NCBI GenBank assembly: GCA_023231005.1
Contig: JALNWG010000013.1
Location: 13,959 to 77,958, forward strand
Direction: 5' to 3'
Length of the DNA stretch: 64,000 bases
Origin: Bacteroidales bacterium
Lineage (GTDB): Bacteria; Bacteroidota; Bacteroidia; Bacteroidales; FEN-979
Shown: positions 50,229 through 58,515 of the stretch, piece after piece
How positions within the stretch are numbered: position 1 is the stretch's first letter
Layout of the letters: every line of letters begins with the position of its first letter
Notes under the pieces: model-generated
What the model saw: the letters and a program-made list of their open reading frames with translations, nothing else
Told to the model about the DNA's origin: nothing
Databases searched by the model: none
Translations under genes and position numbers: made by a program

Positions 50229-52514
50229 TTACCGATTGAAGGCTTTTAATACGACAACCCCGTGAGCAGGAATTACTACGGTATAGGATCCTGAATAAGA
50301 TCCAAGATCTTTCTGCCGCCACAAATCCCGTAATTTTAAAGTTGGAGAAAGCCCTGCTTTTTCAAAGGAAAGGATATACGTGACGGGTTTTTCTCCCAGA
50401 TTGAAAATCCCGGCGGCTTTTTGTTTATCTGCAAGATCTTTAATCCAAACCTGAATATTTCCCTCTTTGATTTTTTGCTTGGCTTGTGTTCCCAAAGGAT
50501 CTTGATCAATACCCAAAACCTCGTCGTTGGTCAGAAGGTTAAGGGTAAAGGGATCCAGACGGGTCAGGTCACAACCTATCAATAAGGGGGCCGATAGCAT
50601 ACACCAGAGTGAAATATGGGTATATTGTTCATCCGGGGTCAATCGAGTAGGATGAAGACTGGGGCCCCAGCCTACCCAACCGGTTACCAGCATATCCGGA
50701 TCATTCCAGTGTCCCGGACCAGCGTAAGGCTGATTTGCCAACTGGTTGAATCCGATTTCCGACATGCTGGCCCAGGTGTCTTCAATGTCGCCGGTAGTAC
50801 GCCATAAATTACCTCCTACTTCGCTACCCCATTCCCAGACGTTTCCCATACCGTACTGACAGAGACTGTAAACAATGTCGCGATTCACCTTATTCAAGGC
50901 ATCACGCATTACCCGGTAGGGTTTCATCAATTCGATCCTGGAATTATCTTTGGCGATTTTTTCATAGGAACACCAATCATATTTCAGATAATCTACTCCC
51001 CAGGAAGCGTATGACTGAGCATCCTGAAGTTCGTGCATGTAACTTGCAGTATACTCACCGCATGTGAACCGTCCGGGAGAGCTGTAGATCCCGAATTTCA
51101 AACCTAACGCGTGAATACTGTCCCCCAACTTTTTCATGTCGGGGAATTTTTTGTTGGTTATAATGGTACCATCAGGATTACGTTTGGGCTCCGCATCTTT
51201 ATATATTTCCCATCCGTCATCAATGTTGATAAAACTCCATCCATGATCCATCAGCCCCATCTCTTTAAAAACCCGGGCGCTGGCTATCACTTTTTGCATA
51301 TCTACCGTCAAACCCCAGCAATTCCAACTGTTCCAACCCATGGGTGGAGTAAGTGCGATCGCATCCCCAATCACCAATTTTAAGGTTTTTTGATCAGAAC
51401 CCAAACTGTTTTTTGCGGATAGCCGGATTAGGTATTCTCCGTTTTCCTGAGTGCAGCCCGAGATAATACCGGTAGATGGATCAATGGATAATCCTGTTGG
51501 TAAAGGCTCTGCTTTAAAAATCATCGGACGTTTTCCCGTGGCTGCAATGGTGTACAAAAACGGTTTTTTGGATCTTGCCCCATATACCAAAGCGCCATTG
51601 ATTTGTGGTTTTTTACCGGGGACGGGGGTCAAAATATAGGGACTTTCTTCACGAAAGGTCATCTTTTCCCCTGTCTCATTTAGACTAACCTCATATTTTA
51701 CCAAAAGAGCATGATCGCGGTTTGGGCAATTTATCTGAGTTTTCCACAATTCGCCAGGTTTTAAATTAATCGGAGCGTTAGCCTGGTTTACCAGGGAACC
51801 ATCCTGTTTATCTTCCATCGTGATGGTAAAAGTGCCCCTAAGCGTATGGGTCGTACTCACATTGGAAAGTTTTACAGATTTATTGAAAACCTTGTTTTTC
51901 AGAACGAAAGCCTGTGCTCCATAAGTAAAATGGAGATATTCCATCAGGGAAGTCATTGAAACATGCTGATTTCCGGTATACATTCCGCCTTGCCCCCCCT
52001 GATCGAAAACCCGTATGGCAATCGTATTTTCCGCATCCCACCGGATTCTCGGATCGTCGATTGGAAGCACATACCGGCGTTCCCGGTCGTACATCTGCAT
52101 CGGGGCTTTCAGAAAAGAGGAATCAGCAGGATTATACAAAGAGGTCGTCTTCGCATTAATTCCCAGTATCTGCCCATTCAGAAAGGTTTGATCAAAATTA
52201 TTGACCTTGCCCAAAAAAAACACCAGGCTATCTTTCAGGTAGGCATTTTTCCTGAGGGAGGAGGGAATTGTGAATTTTACCCGATACCAGGCAAACCCAT
52301 CATAAGGATCATATCCTTGGGATTCCCAGATGTTGTCAACTTTGATATTTTTCCAGGAACTGTCGTTAAATGCCGGATCGGCATATTTTAACTGATCACC
52401 TTGAATAAATTTCCAGGTCCCGGAAAGATCAACCATTTCATTTTTCTGCGCAAAAGAAGTCATTGCAACTCCCATCGTAAAAATCAGGCAAAGAAAAATC
52501 TTAAACTTTTTCAT
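50229..52514 (-). CDS. Secreted GH27 alpha-galactosidase with N-terminal accessory domains
   Basis: A signal peptide (to about residue 22) precedes a jelly-roll-like sugar-binding domain (about 25-190), a linker region and a putative Ig domain (about 305-383). The GH27 catalytic domain starts with PPMGWNSWNCWG (near 390-401) and shows INIDDGW near 429-435, the nucleophile Asp513 in YLKYDWCS and the likely acid/base Asp576 in TTGDIED. A C-terminal beta-sandwich (about 680-761) follows. The enzyme removes terminal alpha-galactose from external glycans. It is the last gene of the seven-gene minus-strand operon (8-base spacing from the SGNH-like gene), so it may process or degrade a glycan related to that pathway. 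Confidence 0.92.
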   Translation of the reverse strand: MKKFKIFLCLIFTMGVAMTSFAQKNEMVDLSGTWKFIQGDQLKYADPAFNDSSWKNIKVDNIWESQGYDPYDGFAWYRVKFTIPSSLRKNAYLKDSLVFFLGKVNNFDQTFLNGQILGINAKTTSLYNPADSSFLKAPMQMYDRERRYVLPIDDPRIRWDAENTIAIRVFDQGGQGGMYTGNQHVSMTSLMEYLHFTYGAQAFVLKNKVFNKSVKLSNVSTTHTLRGTFTITMEDKQDGSLVNQANAPINLKPGELWKTQINCPNRDHALLVKYEVSLNETGEKMTFREESPYILTPVPGKKPQINGALVYGARSKKPFLYTIAATGKRPMIFKAEPLPTGLSIDPSTGIISGCTQENGEYLIRLSAKNSLGSDQKTLKLVIGDAIALTPPMGWNSWNCWGLTVDMQKVIASARVFKEMGLMDHGWSFINIDDGWEIYKDAEPKRNPDGTIITNKKFPDMKKLGDSIHALGLKFGIYSSPGRFTCGEYTASYMHELQDAQSYASWGVDYLKYDWCSYEKIAKDNSRIELMKPYRVMRDALNKVNRDIVYSLCQYGMGNVWEWGSEVGGNLWRTTGDIEDTWASMSEIGFNQLANQPYAGPGHWNDPDMLVTGWVGWGPSLHPTRLTPDEQYTHISLWCMLSAPLLIGCDLTRLDPFTLNLLTNDEVLGIDQDPLGTQAKQKIKEGNIQVWIKDLADKQKAAGIFNLGEKPVTYILSFEKAGLSPTLKLRDLWRQKDLGSYSGSYTVVIPAHGVVVLKAFNR

Positions 52515-52521
52515 ATTTTCA

Positions 52522-53490
52522 TTATTTCACAATTGCTTTCTTTTCGAGTGCGTATTTGAGTTTCTTGCTGATGATCCTTACTCCTTCTGGGTTTATATGA
52601 TCAGCATTGAAAAAATACCAGGGTTTGTTATGAAATTCGTTTCTGAAATCGAAAATTTCAAAATCATTACAATGATTACGGGTTACTTCCATAATATCGC
52701 GATCTAGTTTATCCAGGTCAACCATTTTTCGCGCATATTTTAAATATTCATCCGTCATGGGCATCCGTAATAAAATGAGGTGAATTTTATATTGCTGGCA
52801 GAGAGCAAGAATTTTTCGGTAATATATTGTTTCTCCCAGCATGGACTTGTTCGAATAACTTGAAAGGTATGCTGTGGCTATTTCAAAGCCCAGGGCTTCA
52901 CGATCGGGTTCATTTGCAAAATTCCGGTAATTTCTCGCGGGAATGTATCCGTCTTTAATCTTATGAAGGTCGGCATTGAAAAAAATTGCCGACATAAAAA
53001 TATATTTATAATTCCCAATATATGAGAAAAAAGTTCCTGTGACCCAGTTTAAAAGGTATTCCGGGTCGTGTAATTCACGCGCTATTTCGAAATAGTTAAG
53101 ATATTTTCGCCAATATCCATCGAATGCCAGTTCGTTTTCTGCTCTTGGACAGAAATTTACAGGATCGATTGAAAGTAATATGTTTTCCGGCTTTTTATTT
53201 GTCTTTTCGAGAATGTATTTTAGTTTGTAATACGTTTGTGTGTATACTTCCTTGGGCATGATATAACAGAAACCATTTCCAAGAATTGCCGGGTTGATCC
53301 TGTCGTGCGAGTTGCCAAGCATCAGATATTTCAGGGTGTCAGAATATACTTCAAATTGTTTGTCTTGGTTTCTGCTCAAACGGAAGTAGTACATCCAACG
53401 ATCGTAAGCGGTATTTAATAACACATTCACCGCTAAAATCAGGAGGATAAAAATGAACAATTTTTTAAAAAACAGTTTATTCCGGTTCAT
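52522..53490 (-). CDS. SGNH-like membrane-anchored partner of MBOAT
   Basis: The 322-residue protein has one N-terminal membrane anchor (about 8-28) and an external domain with SGNH-type landmarks: GNSH (near 62-65, LMLGNSHDRI) and a C-terminal NADHINPEG where related proteins usually read DADH. Proteins of this kind sit next to MBOAT enzymes (as AlgJ/AlgX or DltD do) and pass acyl groups to an external sugar. The start at 53490 lies one base after the MBOAT stop; the frame extends further upstream, but inside the MBOAT gene. The Asp-to-Asn change may weaken catalysis. The specific family is not recognised. Confidence 0.65.
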   Translation of the reverse strand: MNRNKLFFKKLFIFILLILAVNVLLNTAYDRWMYYFRLSRNQDKQFEVYSDTLKYLMLGNSHDRINPAILGNGFCYIMPKEVYTQTYYKLKYILEKTNKKPENILLSIDPVNFCPRAENELAFDGYWRKYLNYFEIARELHDPEYLLNWVTGTFFSYIGNYKYIFMSAIFFNADLHKIKDGYIPARNYRNFANEPDREALGFEIATAYLSSYSNKSMLGETIYYRKILALCQQYKIHLILLRMPMTDEYLKYARKMVDLDKLDRDIMEVTRNHCNDFEIFDFRNEFHNKPWYFFNADHINPEGVRIISKKLKYALEKKAIVK

Positions 53491-53491
53491 G

Positions 53492-54946
53492 TTAAAATTG
53501 AAAATAGAAAAACTTCTGACTTGAAAAAATGCCAAAAACGAGTATAAAAAACAACATGAAAAGGTAAGCTGAATACCTTAATGCAACTGGTTTGCTCATG
53601 AATTTTGTTGCAAAAGATTTCATTGCAATCAGGTATTCGAACCAAAGCATAAAAATAATCAAGGCAAAGCTAAGTAGCAAGTCGTTATTTTTCAGTAACG
53701 GTAATAGAATTGCTTTACCGGTTTGGCTGAAATCGGTTAGGTTTTCAATTATCAGGAAAGAGTCGCGGAGTGGATGTTGTCCAAAGAAAAATCCGGTAAA
53801 ACAAACCAAAAGAAAAGTGGCAGTGATATTCAGGGTTTTCAACAAAAAGGGGGAGTTGGACAAGCCGGTGATGCGGTTGAAATTATTCATAACTGGCTTG
53901 GTGATGTTTGCTAATATCATAAAGGAACCATGTAAAAAGCCAAAGATGATAAAGTTCCAGTAAGGACCATGCCAGAATCCAACAAGTACAAAAGTGATAA
54001 GAAGGTTGATGTTAAGCCTCCAGCTTACTGTTTTACCGTGATATTTGAAAGGAAGTGAAAAATACACATAGTCACGCAACCAGGAAGTAAGAGAGATGTG
54101 CCACCGGTGCCAGAAATCGGAAATCGATTGTGCACTGAATGGCCGGTTGAAATTCGCACTGAGCCGGAATCCCATCAGTCGGGCTGACCCTATCGCAATA
54201 TCAGTATATCCTGAAAAGTCAGCATACACTTGCATCATCTTCATGACCCCGGCAATGGCTATCTCAATTCCATGAAAATAGGCAATGTTGCTGAAAACCG
54301 GTTGTACAAAGATTGACAAGCGATCGGCAATGACGATTTTCTTAAACATGCCCCAGAGAATGAGGCGAAGTCCACTGGTGAACAGCTGTGGATCAAAATC
54401 GTGTTTGACATGAAATTGCGGGATTAGTCTTCGTCCACGCTCAATTGGGCCGGCTAATACCAGCGGAAAAAAGGAAACAAACAAGGCATAAATCCCGATA
54501 TTTTTTTCTGGTTTGATTACGCCCCGGTAAACATCAAGGGTGTACCCAATGGTCTGGAAAGTGTAGAAGGAGATTCCGATGGGTAAAAGGATACCATAGT
54601 AAGGAATAGAAAATTTATTTCCGGTGATTGCTGCAAACTGATTTATGATGTCGGTAAAAAAACCAAGGTACTTGAAGAAAACCAACATCCCCAGGTTAAT
54701 AACGATGGATATTATCAGGAATATTTTCCGGTCCTTTTTTTTCGCTTTTTGTCCCATTTTCAAGGCAGCCAGATAGGAAACCAAGGTGGCGCTCATTAAA
54801 ATCAGGACGAATTCAACCCGCCAAAGGATATAAAAAAAGTAGCTTCCTGCTAAAAGTAAAGCCCAACGCCAGCGGTAGGGTAAAGCATAATAGAGGATAA
54901 CAATGACGGGGAGAAAGATAAGATACCCTATGGAGTTGAAAAGCAT
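53492..54946 (-). CDS. MBOAT-family membrane O-acyltransferase (AlgI-like)
   Basis: A 484-residue protein with about ten hydrophobic helices and the core MBOAT motifs: SDFWHRWHISLTSWLRDYVY near 277-296 and the catalytic-histidine segment FWHGPYWNFIIFGFLHG near 321-337. AlgI/PatA-type proteins move an acyl group from a cytoplasmic donor across the membrane to a periplasmic acceptor. It is followed one base later by the SGNH-like gene and preceded by the GNAT gene (13 bases). It likely O-acylates a glycan or lipid-linked sugar with an acyl group made by the neighbouring enzymes. Confidence 0.92.
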   Translation of the reverse strand: MLFNSIGYLIFLPVIVILYYALPYRWRWALLLAGSYFFYILWRVEFVLILMSATLVSYLAALKMGQKAKKKDRKIFLIISIVINLGMLVFFKYLGFFTDIINQFAAITGNKFSIPYYGILLPIGISFYTFQTIGYTLDVYRGVIKPEKNIGIYALFVSFFPLVLAGPIERGRRLIPQFHVKHDFDPQLFTSGLRLILWGMFKKIVIADRLSIFVQPVFSNIAYFHGIEIAIAGVMKMMQVYADFSGYTDIAIGSARLMGFRLSANFNRPFSAQSISDFWHRWHISLTSWLRDYVYFSLPFKYHGKTVSWRLNINLLITFVLVGFWHGPYWNFIIFGFLHGSFMILANITKPVMNNFNRITGLSNSPFLLKTLNITATFLLVCFTGFFFGQHPLRDSFLIIENLTDFSQTGKAILLPLLKNNDLLLSFALIIFMLWFEYLIAMKSFATKFMSKPVALRYSAYLFMLFFILVFGIFSSQKFFYFQF

Positions 54947-54959
54947 TTTTTACTGGCGA

Positions 54960-55658
54960 TTATATAAAAACAGTGTCAATAGCTGAATCCTTGTACCATA
55001 TTCCTTCAGGAGTTTCTTCCCGCTCAAGGTGAGGAGAATGTATTTTCATTAATCCTTCAAATTTTTGTGCCAGACCAGCCTGGTAGTCTGCGGTTTCAAA
55101 CAACACTTTGGCTTTGTTGTCGTTCCCGGAAATTGATCGCACGGCTTTCCTTATTTTTCCAGCCTTTTGCTCAAAGCTCTTCCGTGTTATCTCATACTGC
55201 TGGTGATCAATATCCTCTTGTCCTTCACTCAGTTGATATCCGAGTTGCGAATTAAATTTGATCGCATTACGATTAGACCTAAGAATATGCGCATACTGCT
55301 TTTCCCAGCCCAACAAGTAAAATGTGGTCTCAATGCCGGCAACAGATACCAGATAGGGGACGAATGTGTTGTAAAATTCTGTCCGGCCCAGAAAAATTCC
55401 CGATTCAGAAGACCGGGTTTCCCAATCGATATTTTTATCATTCAGTATCCCTATTTTCTCTCCCCGATAGTGAATCATCAAATAATTAAACCGCAAATTA
55501 TTGATTGAAATGAACCAATCTTGCTGCTGTCTTGGGGTGATGATATCCTGGTATTTCATGTTCAGCCTTACCGGATCTGAGTTGCGCCATGTTCTGACCA
55601 TCTCAATATCCTCCTCCCTAAGCCGTTCCAGAATTATTCCATATTTAAAGAACTTCAT
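54960..55658 (-). CDS. GNAT-family acyltransferase, PseH-like
   Basis: A 232-residue protein whose first 160 residues form a GNAT domain with the opening LERLREEDIEMVRTWRNSD near 10-28 and the later HILRSNRNAIKFNSQLGYQL near 124-143, as in PseH-type enzymes that acylate the 4-amino group of UDP-amino sugars. The last 70 residues are an unrecognised extension. In its setting it could move an acyl group from the carrier protein to an amino sugar. It overlaps the GT2 gene by 14 bases. The acceptor is unknown. Confidence 0.78.
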   Translation of the reverse strand: MKFFKYGIILERLREEDIEMVRTWRNSDPVRLNMKYQDIITPRQQQDWFISINNLRFNYLMIHYRGEKIGILNDKNIDWETRSSESGIFLGRTEFYNTFVPYLVSVAGIETTFYLLGWEKQYAHILRSNRNAIKFNSQLGYQLSEGQEDIDHQQYEITRKSFEQKAGKIRKAVRSISGNDNKAKVLFETADYQAGLAQKFEGLMKIHSPHLEREETPEGIWYKDSAIDTVFI

Positions 55659-56589
55659 GGTTCAGCAAGGTTTTAATGGCAAAAGGTGGTTTCCGGTTTT
55701 GTACCATGTATATTCGGCTCAGATACTCGCCGATAACGCCAAGTGAAAGTAAAATGATACTGGTAGAAAAAAGTATTGCTACGATCAGAGCTGTAAATCC
55801 GGGGATGGGAACGCCATGCATCAGCTTCCGGTATATAAACAGGATGGCGGTGATAAAACTGAGTAAAGCAGAAATGAACCCTCCGTAAACCATCATCTTG
55901 AGCGGCATGGCTGTGTAATAAATAATCAGGTTTGAAAGCATCGAAAAAAGGCGGTGCGAGGTGTAGGTAGACTTCTGGTAGGGTCTTTTCTGATGATCGA
56001 CCAGCACAAATTCGATATGATTCGTGTACCAGTTAAAGAGTTCATCAATGTATATAAAGTTAATTTGATGGTTGAGCAGACATTTTCCAAGTGATGATTT
56101 CATCAATCTGAACGACGAGCCATTCCCTTTAGTCCGATATATCCTGCGAGACGTGGCTTTTAATGCTTTACTGCCCAAATTGCGCGCCAGGGAATGTTTT
56201 TTCTTGCTATAGATTCCATAAACAAGATCAGCATCGTTGTTTTGCATGGTACTGATCAGTTTGGCGATCTCCTCTGGTGGATTTTGCAGGTCATCGTCAA
56301 GAGTGATAATAAACGACCCGGTGGCTTGAGCGATACCGCAAATCGTGGCATTATGCTGACCAAAATTACGGGCAAGACGGATGGCAACGACTTTTTCAGG
56401 ACTTGTTTTTTGTAAGGCCTCTAAGATGTTCCAGCTGATATCAGTACTGTCATCATCAACAAAGATTACCTCGAACGATTTTTGCAGATTCGTCATGGTC
56501 TGTTCAATCCGCCGGAATAGCTCTTCCAGTGATTCGTGGCTGTTATAAACCGGTACTACGATTGAATAATCGGGCTTCTTCTTGCTCAT
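55645..56589 (-). CDS. GT2 polyprenyl-phosphate glycosyltransferase (DPM1/GtrB-like)
   Basis: With ATG 56589 the protein has 314 residues. The GT2 domain opens with SIVVPVYNSHESL and holds the acidic metal site LDDDLQNPPEEI near 90-101. Two C-terminal helices (about 230-252 and 267-290) and GVIGEYLSRIY match GtrB/ArnC-type enzymes that attach a sugar to undecaprenyl phosphate. Codons before 56589 lie in the SDR gene, which supports this start. It overlaps the GNAT gene by 14 bases. It may supply a lipid-linked sugar for the GT-C enzymes at 42782 and 48113. Confidence 0.9.
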   Translation of the reverse strand: MSKKKPDYSIVVPVYNSHESLEELFRRIEQTMTNLQKSFEVIFVDDDSTDISWNILEALQKTSPEKVVAIRLARNFGQHNATICGIAQATGSFIITLDDDLQNPPEEIAKLISTMQNNDADLVYGIYSKKKHSLARNLGSKALKATSRRIYRTKGNGSSFRLMKSSLGKCLLNHQINFIYIDELFNWYTNHIEFVLVDHQKRPYQKSTYTSHRLFSMLSNLIIYYTAMPLKMMVYGGFISALLSFITAILFIYRKLMHGVPIPGFTALIVAILFSTSIILLSLGVIGEYLSRIYMVQNRKPPFAIKTLLNHEVL

Positions 56590-56594
56590 ATTGG

Positions 56595-57329
56595 TCAACC
56601 TCCTCCTAAAATCAAATTCGTAGCGCTCACCCACTTCGATGCATCGGCCAGATAGAATACTATGGTATTGGCCACATCCACGGGATCGCCGAGACCCATC
56701 AGTTGGCGCTGTTCAATTTTATCAACAGTTTCCCTGGAAAAATTTTCGGCGGTTTCATCAAGCATAGGAGTTCGTACAAAAGCCGGAGCAATGCAGTTGA
56801 CTCTGGTCCCACGGGGAGCTAACTCAATAGCCAGCACCCGGGCATAAGCTTCAAGCGCTGCTTTGGCGCTGATATACATAGCGCCACCCACAAATGGATA
56901 ACGGGTAGAGATGGAAGAGATAAAAACAATGGAACTGTTATTTTTTGTCAATTTTTTCTTTGCTAAAATTCCCGCTGTTAAAAGAACAGAGGCATTAAAG
57001 CTGATACGAAATGTTCGGGAAATGATCTCTTCGGTAATAAACCGGGCAGGGGAAAGTTCTGAAATCCCGGTGCAATGTACCAGCCCATCCAGCATTGGCA
57101 ACCCAGCTACCAACTGGTCGATATCCGATTGGATGGTAAGGTCGGCAAGAAATTGCAGATGCCCTTCTCCATGAAGCAATTGATGTGTTTCCAATAACCG
57201 GGTTGCATTGCGGCCGGTAATAATAACCCTGGCCCCATATTCACTTGCCGTGATGGCAGTTTGTTTTCCAAGGCCCGATGAGGCACCAGTTACGAGGATT
57301 GTTTTCCCTTTAAGATCGAATGCGTTCAT
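56595..57329 (-). CDS. SDR-family oxidoreductase (FabG-like)
   Basis: A classic short-chain dehydrogenase of 244 residues: NAD(P) motif GASSGLGKQ near 15-23, catalytic Ser in IVFISSIS near 134-141, and the Y-x-x-x-K pair in AMYISAKAALE near 150-160. The C-terminal GDPVDVANTIVFYLADASKWVSA is typical of 3-oxoacyl-ACP reductases. It directly follows the KAS III-like gene (5 bases), so it may reduce the 3-oxoacyl group that enzyme makes. A sugar dehydrogenase is the alternative. Confidence 0.88.
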   Translation of the reverse strand: MNAFDLKGKTILVTGASSGLGKQTAITASEYGARVIITGRNATRLLETHQLLHGEGHLQFLADLTIQSDIDQLVAGLPMLDGLVHCTGISELSPARFITEEIISRTFRISFNASVLLTAGILAKKKLTKNNSSIVFISSISTRYPFVGGAMYISAKAALEAYARVLAIELAPRGTRVNCIAPAFVRTPMLDETAENFSRETVDKIEQRQLMGLGDPVDVANTIVFYLADASKWVSATNLILGGG

Positions 57330-57334
57330 CCCTT

Positions 57335-58411
57335 TTACGATTGTTTTGAAACAACTTCCTGCTGAGTAAGCTCAGGAATAATAATTCCGTCGGTTTCAAT
57401 CAGCACTGTTCCCCAGGAAAGACCAATTCCGAAAGCAGAAAGCAACAGCTTTTGCGGTTTTTTCCTGAGCTCATTCCCGATCTGGGTAACCATGGTAAGC
57501 GGAATTGATGAACAACTGGTATTCCCAAAATCAGGAAGAGAATAAGGAACTCTGGCTGAATCAACTTTAAGCATTTTGCGAATGGTTTCAACGATCAAAC
57601 GGTTGGCCTGGTGAAACAACAGAAAGTCGAACTCGTCAAGCTGACGGTTGAAGTGCTTCAGCGTTGTTTTGATATTTGGTACCACCTCACGAAGGGAAAA
57701 ATTGAAGACTTCAATTCCATTCAGCGCAATTTGCAACCGGTTGTGGTAAATTCCGGCCCCGTATTTTTTACTGGAAAAAGATTTCTTGCTTGCCAGGTTA
57801 CGTACGCCTCCATCCTGGATAATAATTGTGTCATAACCGCTTCCATCTGTTTGAAGGTTAAACTGCATGGGAGCATACCCCGGTTTACATTCCAGCGCGG
57901 TAGCCGTTCCGGCATCACCGAAAAGAGGATAGGTGCTTTTGTCGCGGTAGGCCGAAGTTACGTTCGAAAGATCACCGACAAGGAGCAGCCCCTTTTGCAT
58001 ACCTGTCGTTTTCATCAGACTGCCGATCACCGAAAGGCCATATACATATCCCGAACAACCAAGATTAATGTCGATGGCCAGGCACGTTTGAGGTAGTTTG
58101 AGCCTGTCCTGCAGAATGGCCGATGTTGATGGGATGATATAATCACGCGATTGTGAAACGAAAACGAGAAGGTTAATCTCTTTCCGTTCCCAACCCAGCT
58201 TATCAAGCAATTGTTCTGTTGCCTGAAAACAAAGATCGGAAGTAGTTTGTCCCGGTTCAGCAACATGACGCGTTTCCACCCCAATCGTCTGGATCAACTG
58301 ATTGCGCTCCTTTTGTGTTATCCAGTTATAATCAAGGTTGGATAATGTTTTTTTGGGAACACACGCCGAGAGACCGGCAATTCGCAAATCGGGTATCTCA
58401 AAAATGGCCAT
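57335..58411 (-). CDS. KAS III-like 3-oxoacyl-ACP synthase (FabH family)
   Basis: The 358-residue thiolase-fold protein has the KAS III triad Cys119 (NLGCSGYVYG), His267 (FHQANRL) and Asn297 (GNTSCSS). KAS III enzymes condense an acyl-CoA or acyl-ACP starter with malonyl-ACP. A full fatty acid synthase cluster is absent here, so a special short chain is likely. It is the first gene of the seven-gene minus-strand operon with a TACTTTTG -7 box 41 bases upstream, and the operon faces the FAAL gene. Confidence 0.9.
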   Translation of the reverse strand: MAIFEIPDLRIAGLSACVPKKTLSNLDYNWITQKERNQLIQTIGVETRHVAEPGQTTSDLCFQATEQLLDKLGWERKEINLLVFVSQSRDYIIPSTSAILQDRLKLPQTCLAIDINLGCSGYVYGLSVIGSLMKTTGMQKGLLLVGDLSNVTSAYRDKSTYPLFGDAGTATALECKPGYAPMQFNLQTDGSGYDTIIIQDGGVRNLASKKSFSSKKYGAGIYHNRLQIALNGIEVFNFSLREVVPNIKTTLKHFNRQLDEFDFLLFHQANRLIVETIRKMLKVDSARVPYSLPDFGNTSCSSIPLTMVTQIGNELRKKPQKLLLSAFGIGLSWGTVLIETDGIIIPELTQQEVVSKQS

Positions 58412-58452
58412 TTTTAGTTGGGGTTGATCGCTTATTATGCAGCTAAACTAAG

Positions 58453-58460
58453 CAAAAGTA
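58453..58460 (-). promoter_or_regulatory. -7 box TACTTTTG for the acyl/glycan operon
   Basis: Minus-strand TACTTTTG fits TAnnTTTG, 41 bases before the KAS III-like ATG, and is divergent from the FAAL box 30 bases away. Confidence 0.55.
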
Positions 58461-58489
58461 CTACTTTTTTAGTTCAGCCCGAAATTTTC

Positions 58490-58497
58490 TAAATTTG
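58490..58497 (+). promoter_or_regulatory. -7 box TAAATTTG for the FAAL-carrier gene
   Basis: Exact TAnnTTTG match 18 bases before the ATG at 58516. Confidence 0.6.
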
Positions 58498-58515
58498 CCT
58501 TTCTAATCGGATAAT

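Noticed and set aside
53492..54946. MBOAT/SGNH pair as a D-alanyl-lipoteichoic acid (DltB/DltD) system
   Set aside because: There is no DltA or DltC partner and the Gram-negative setting has no teichoic acid; the FAAL and KAS III genes point elsewhere.
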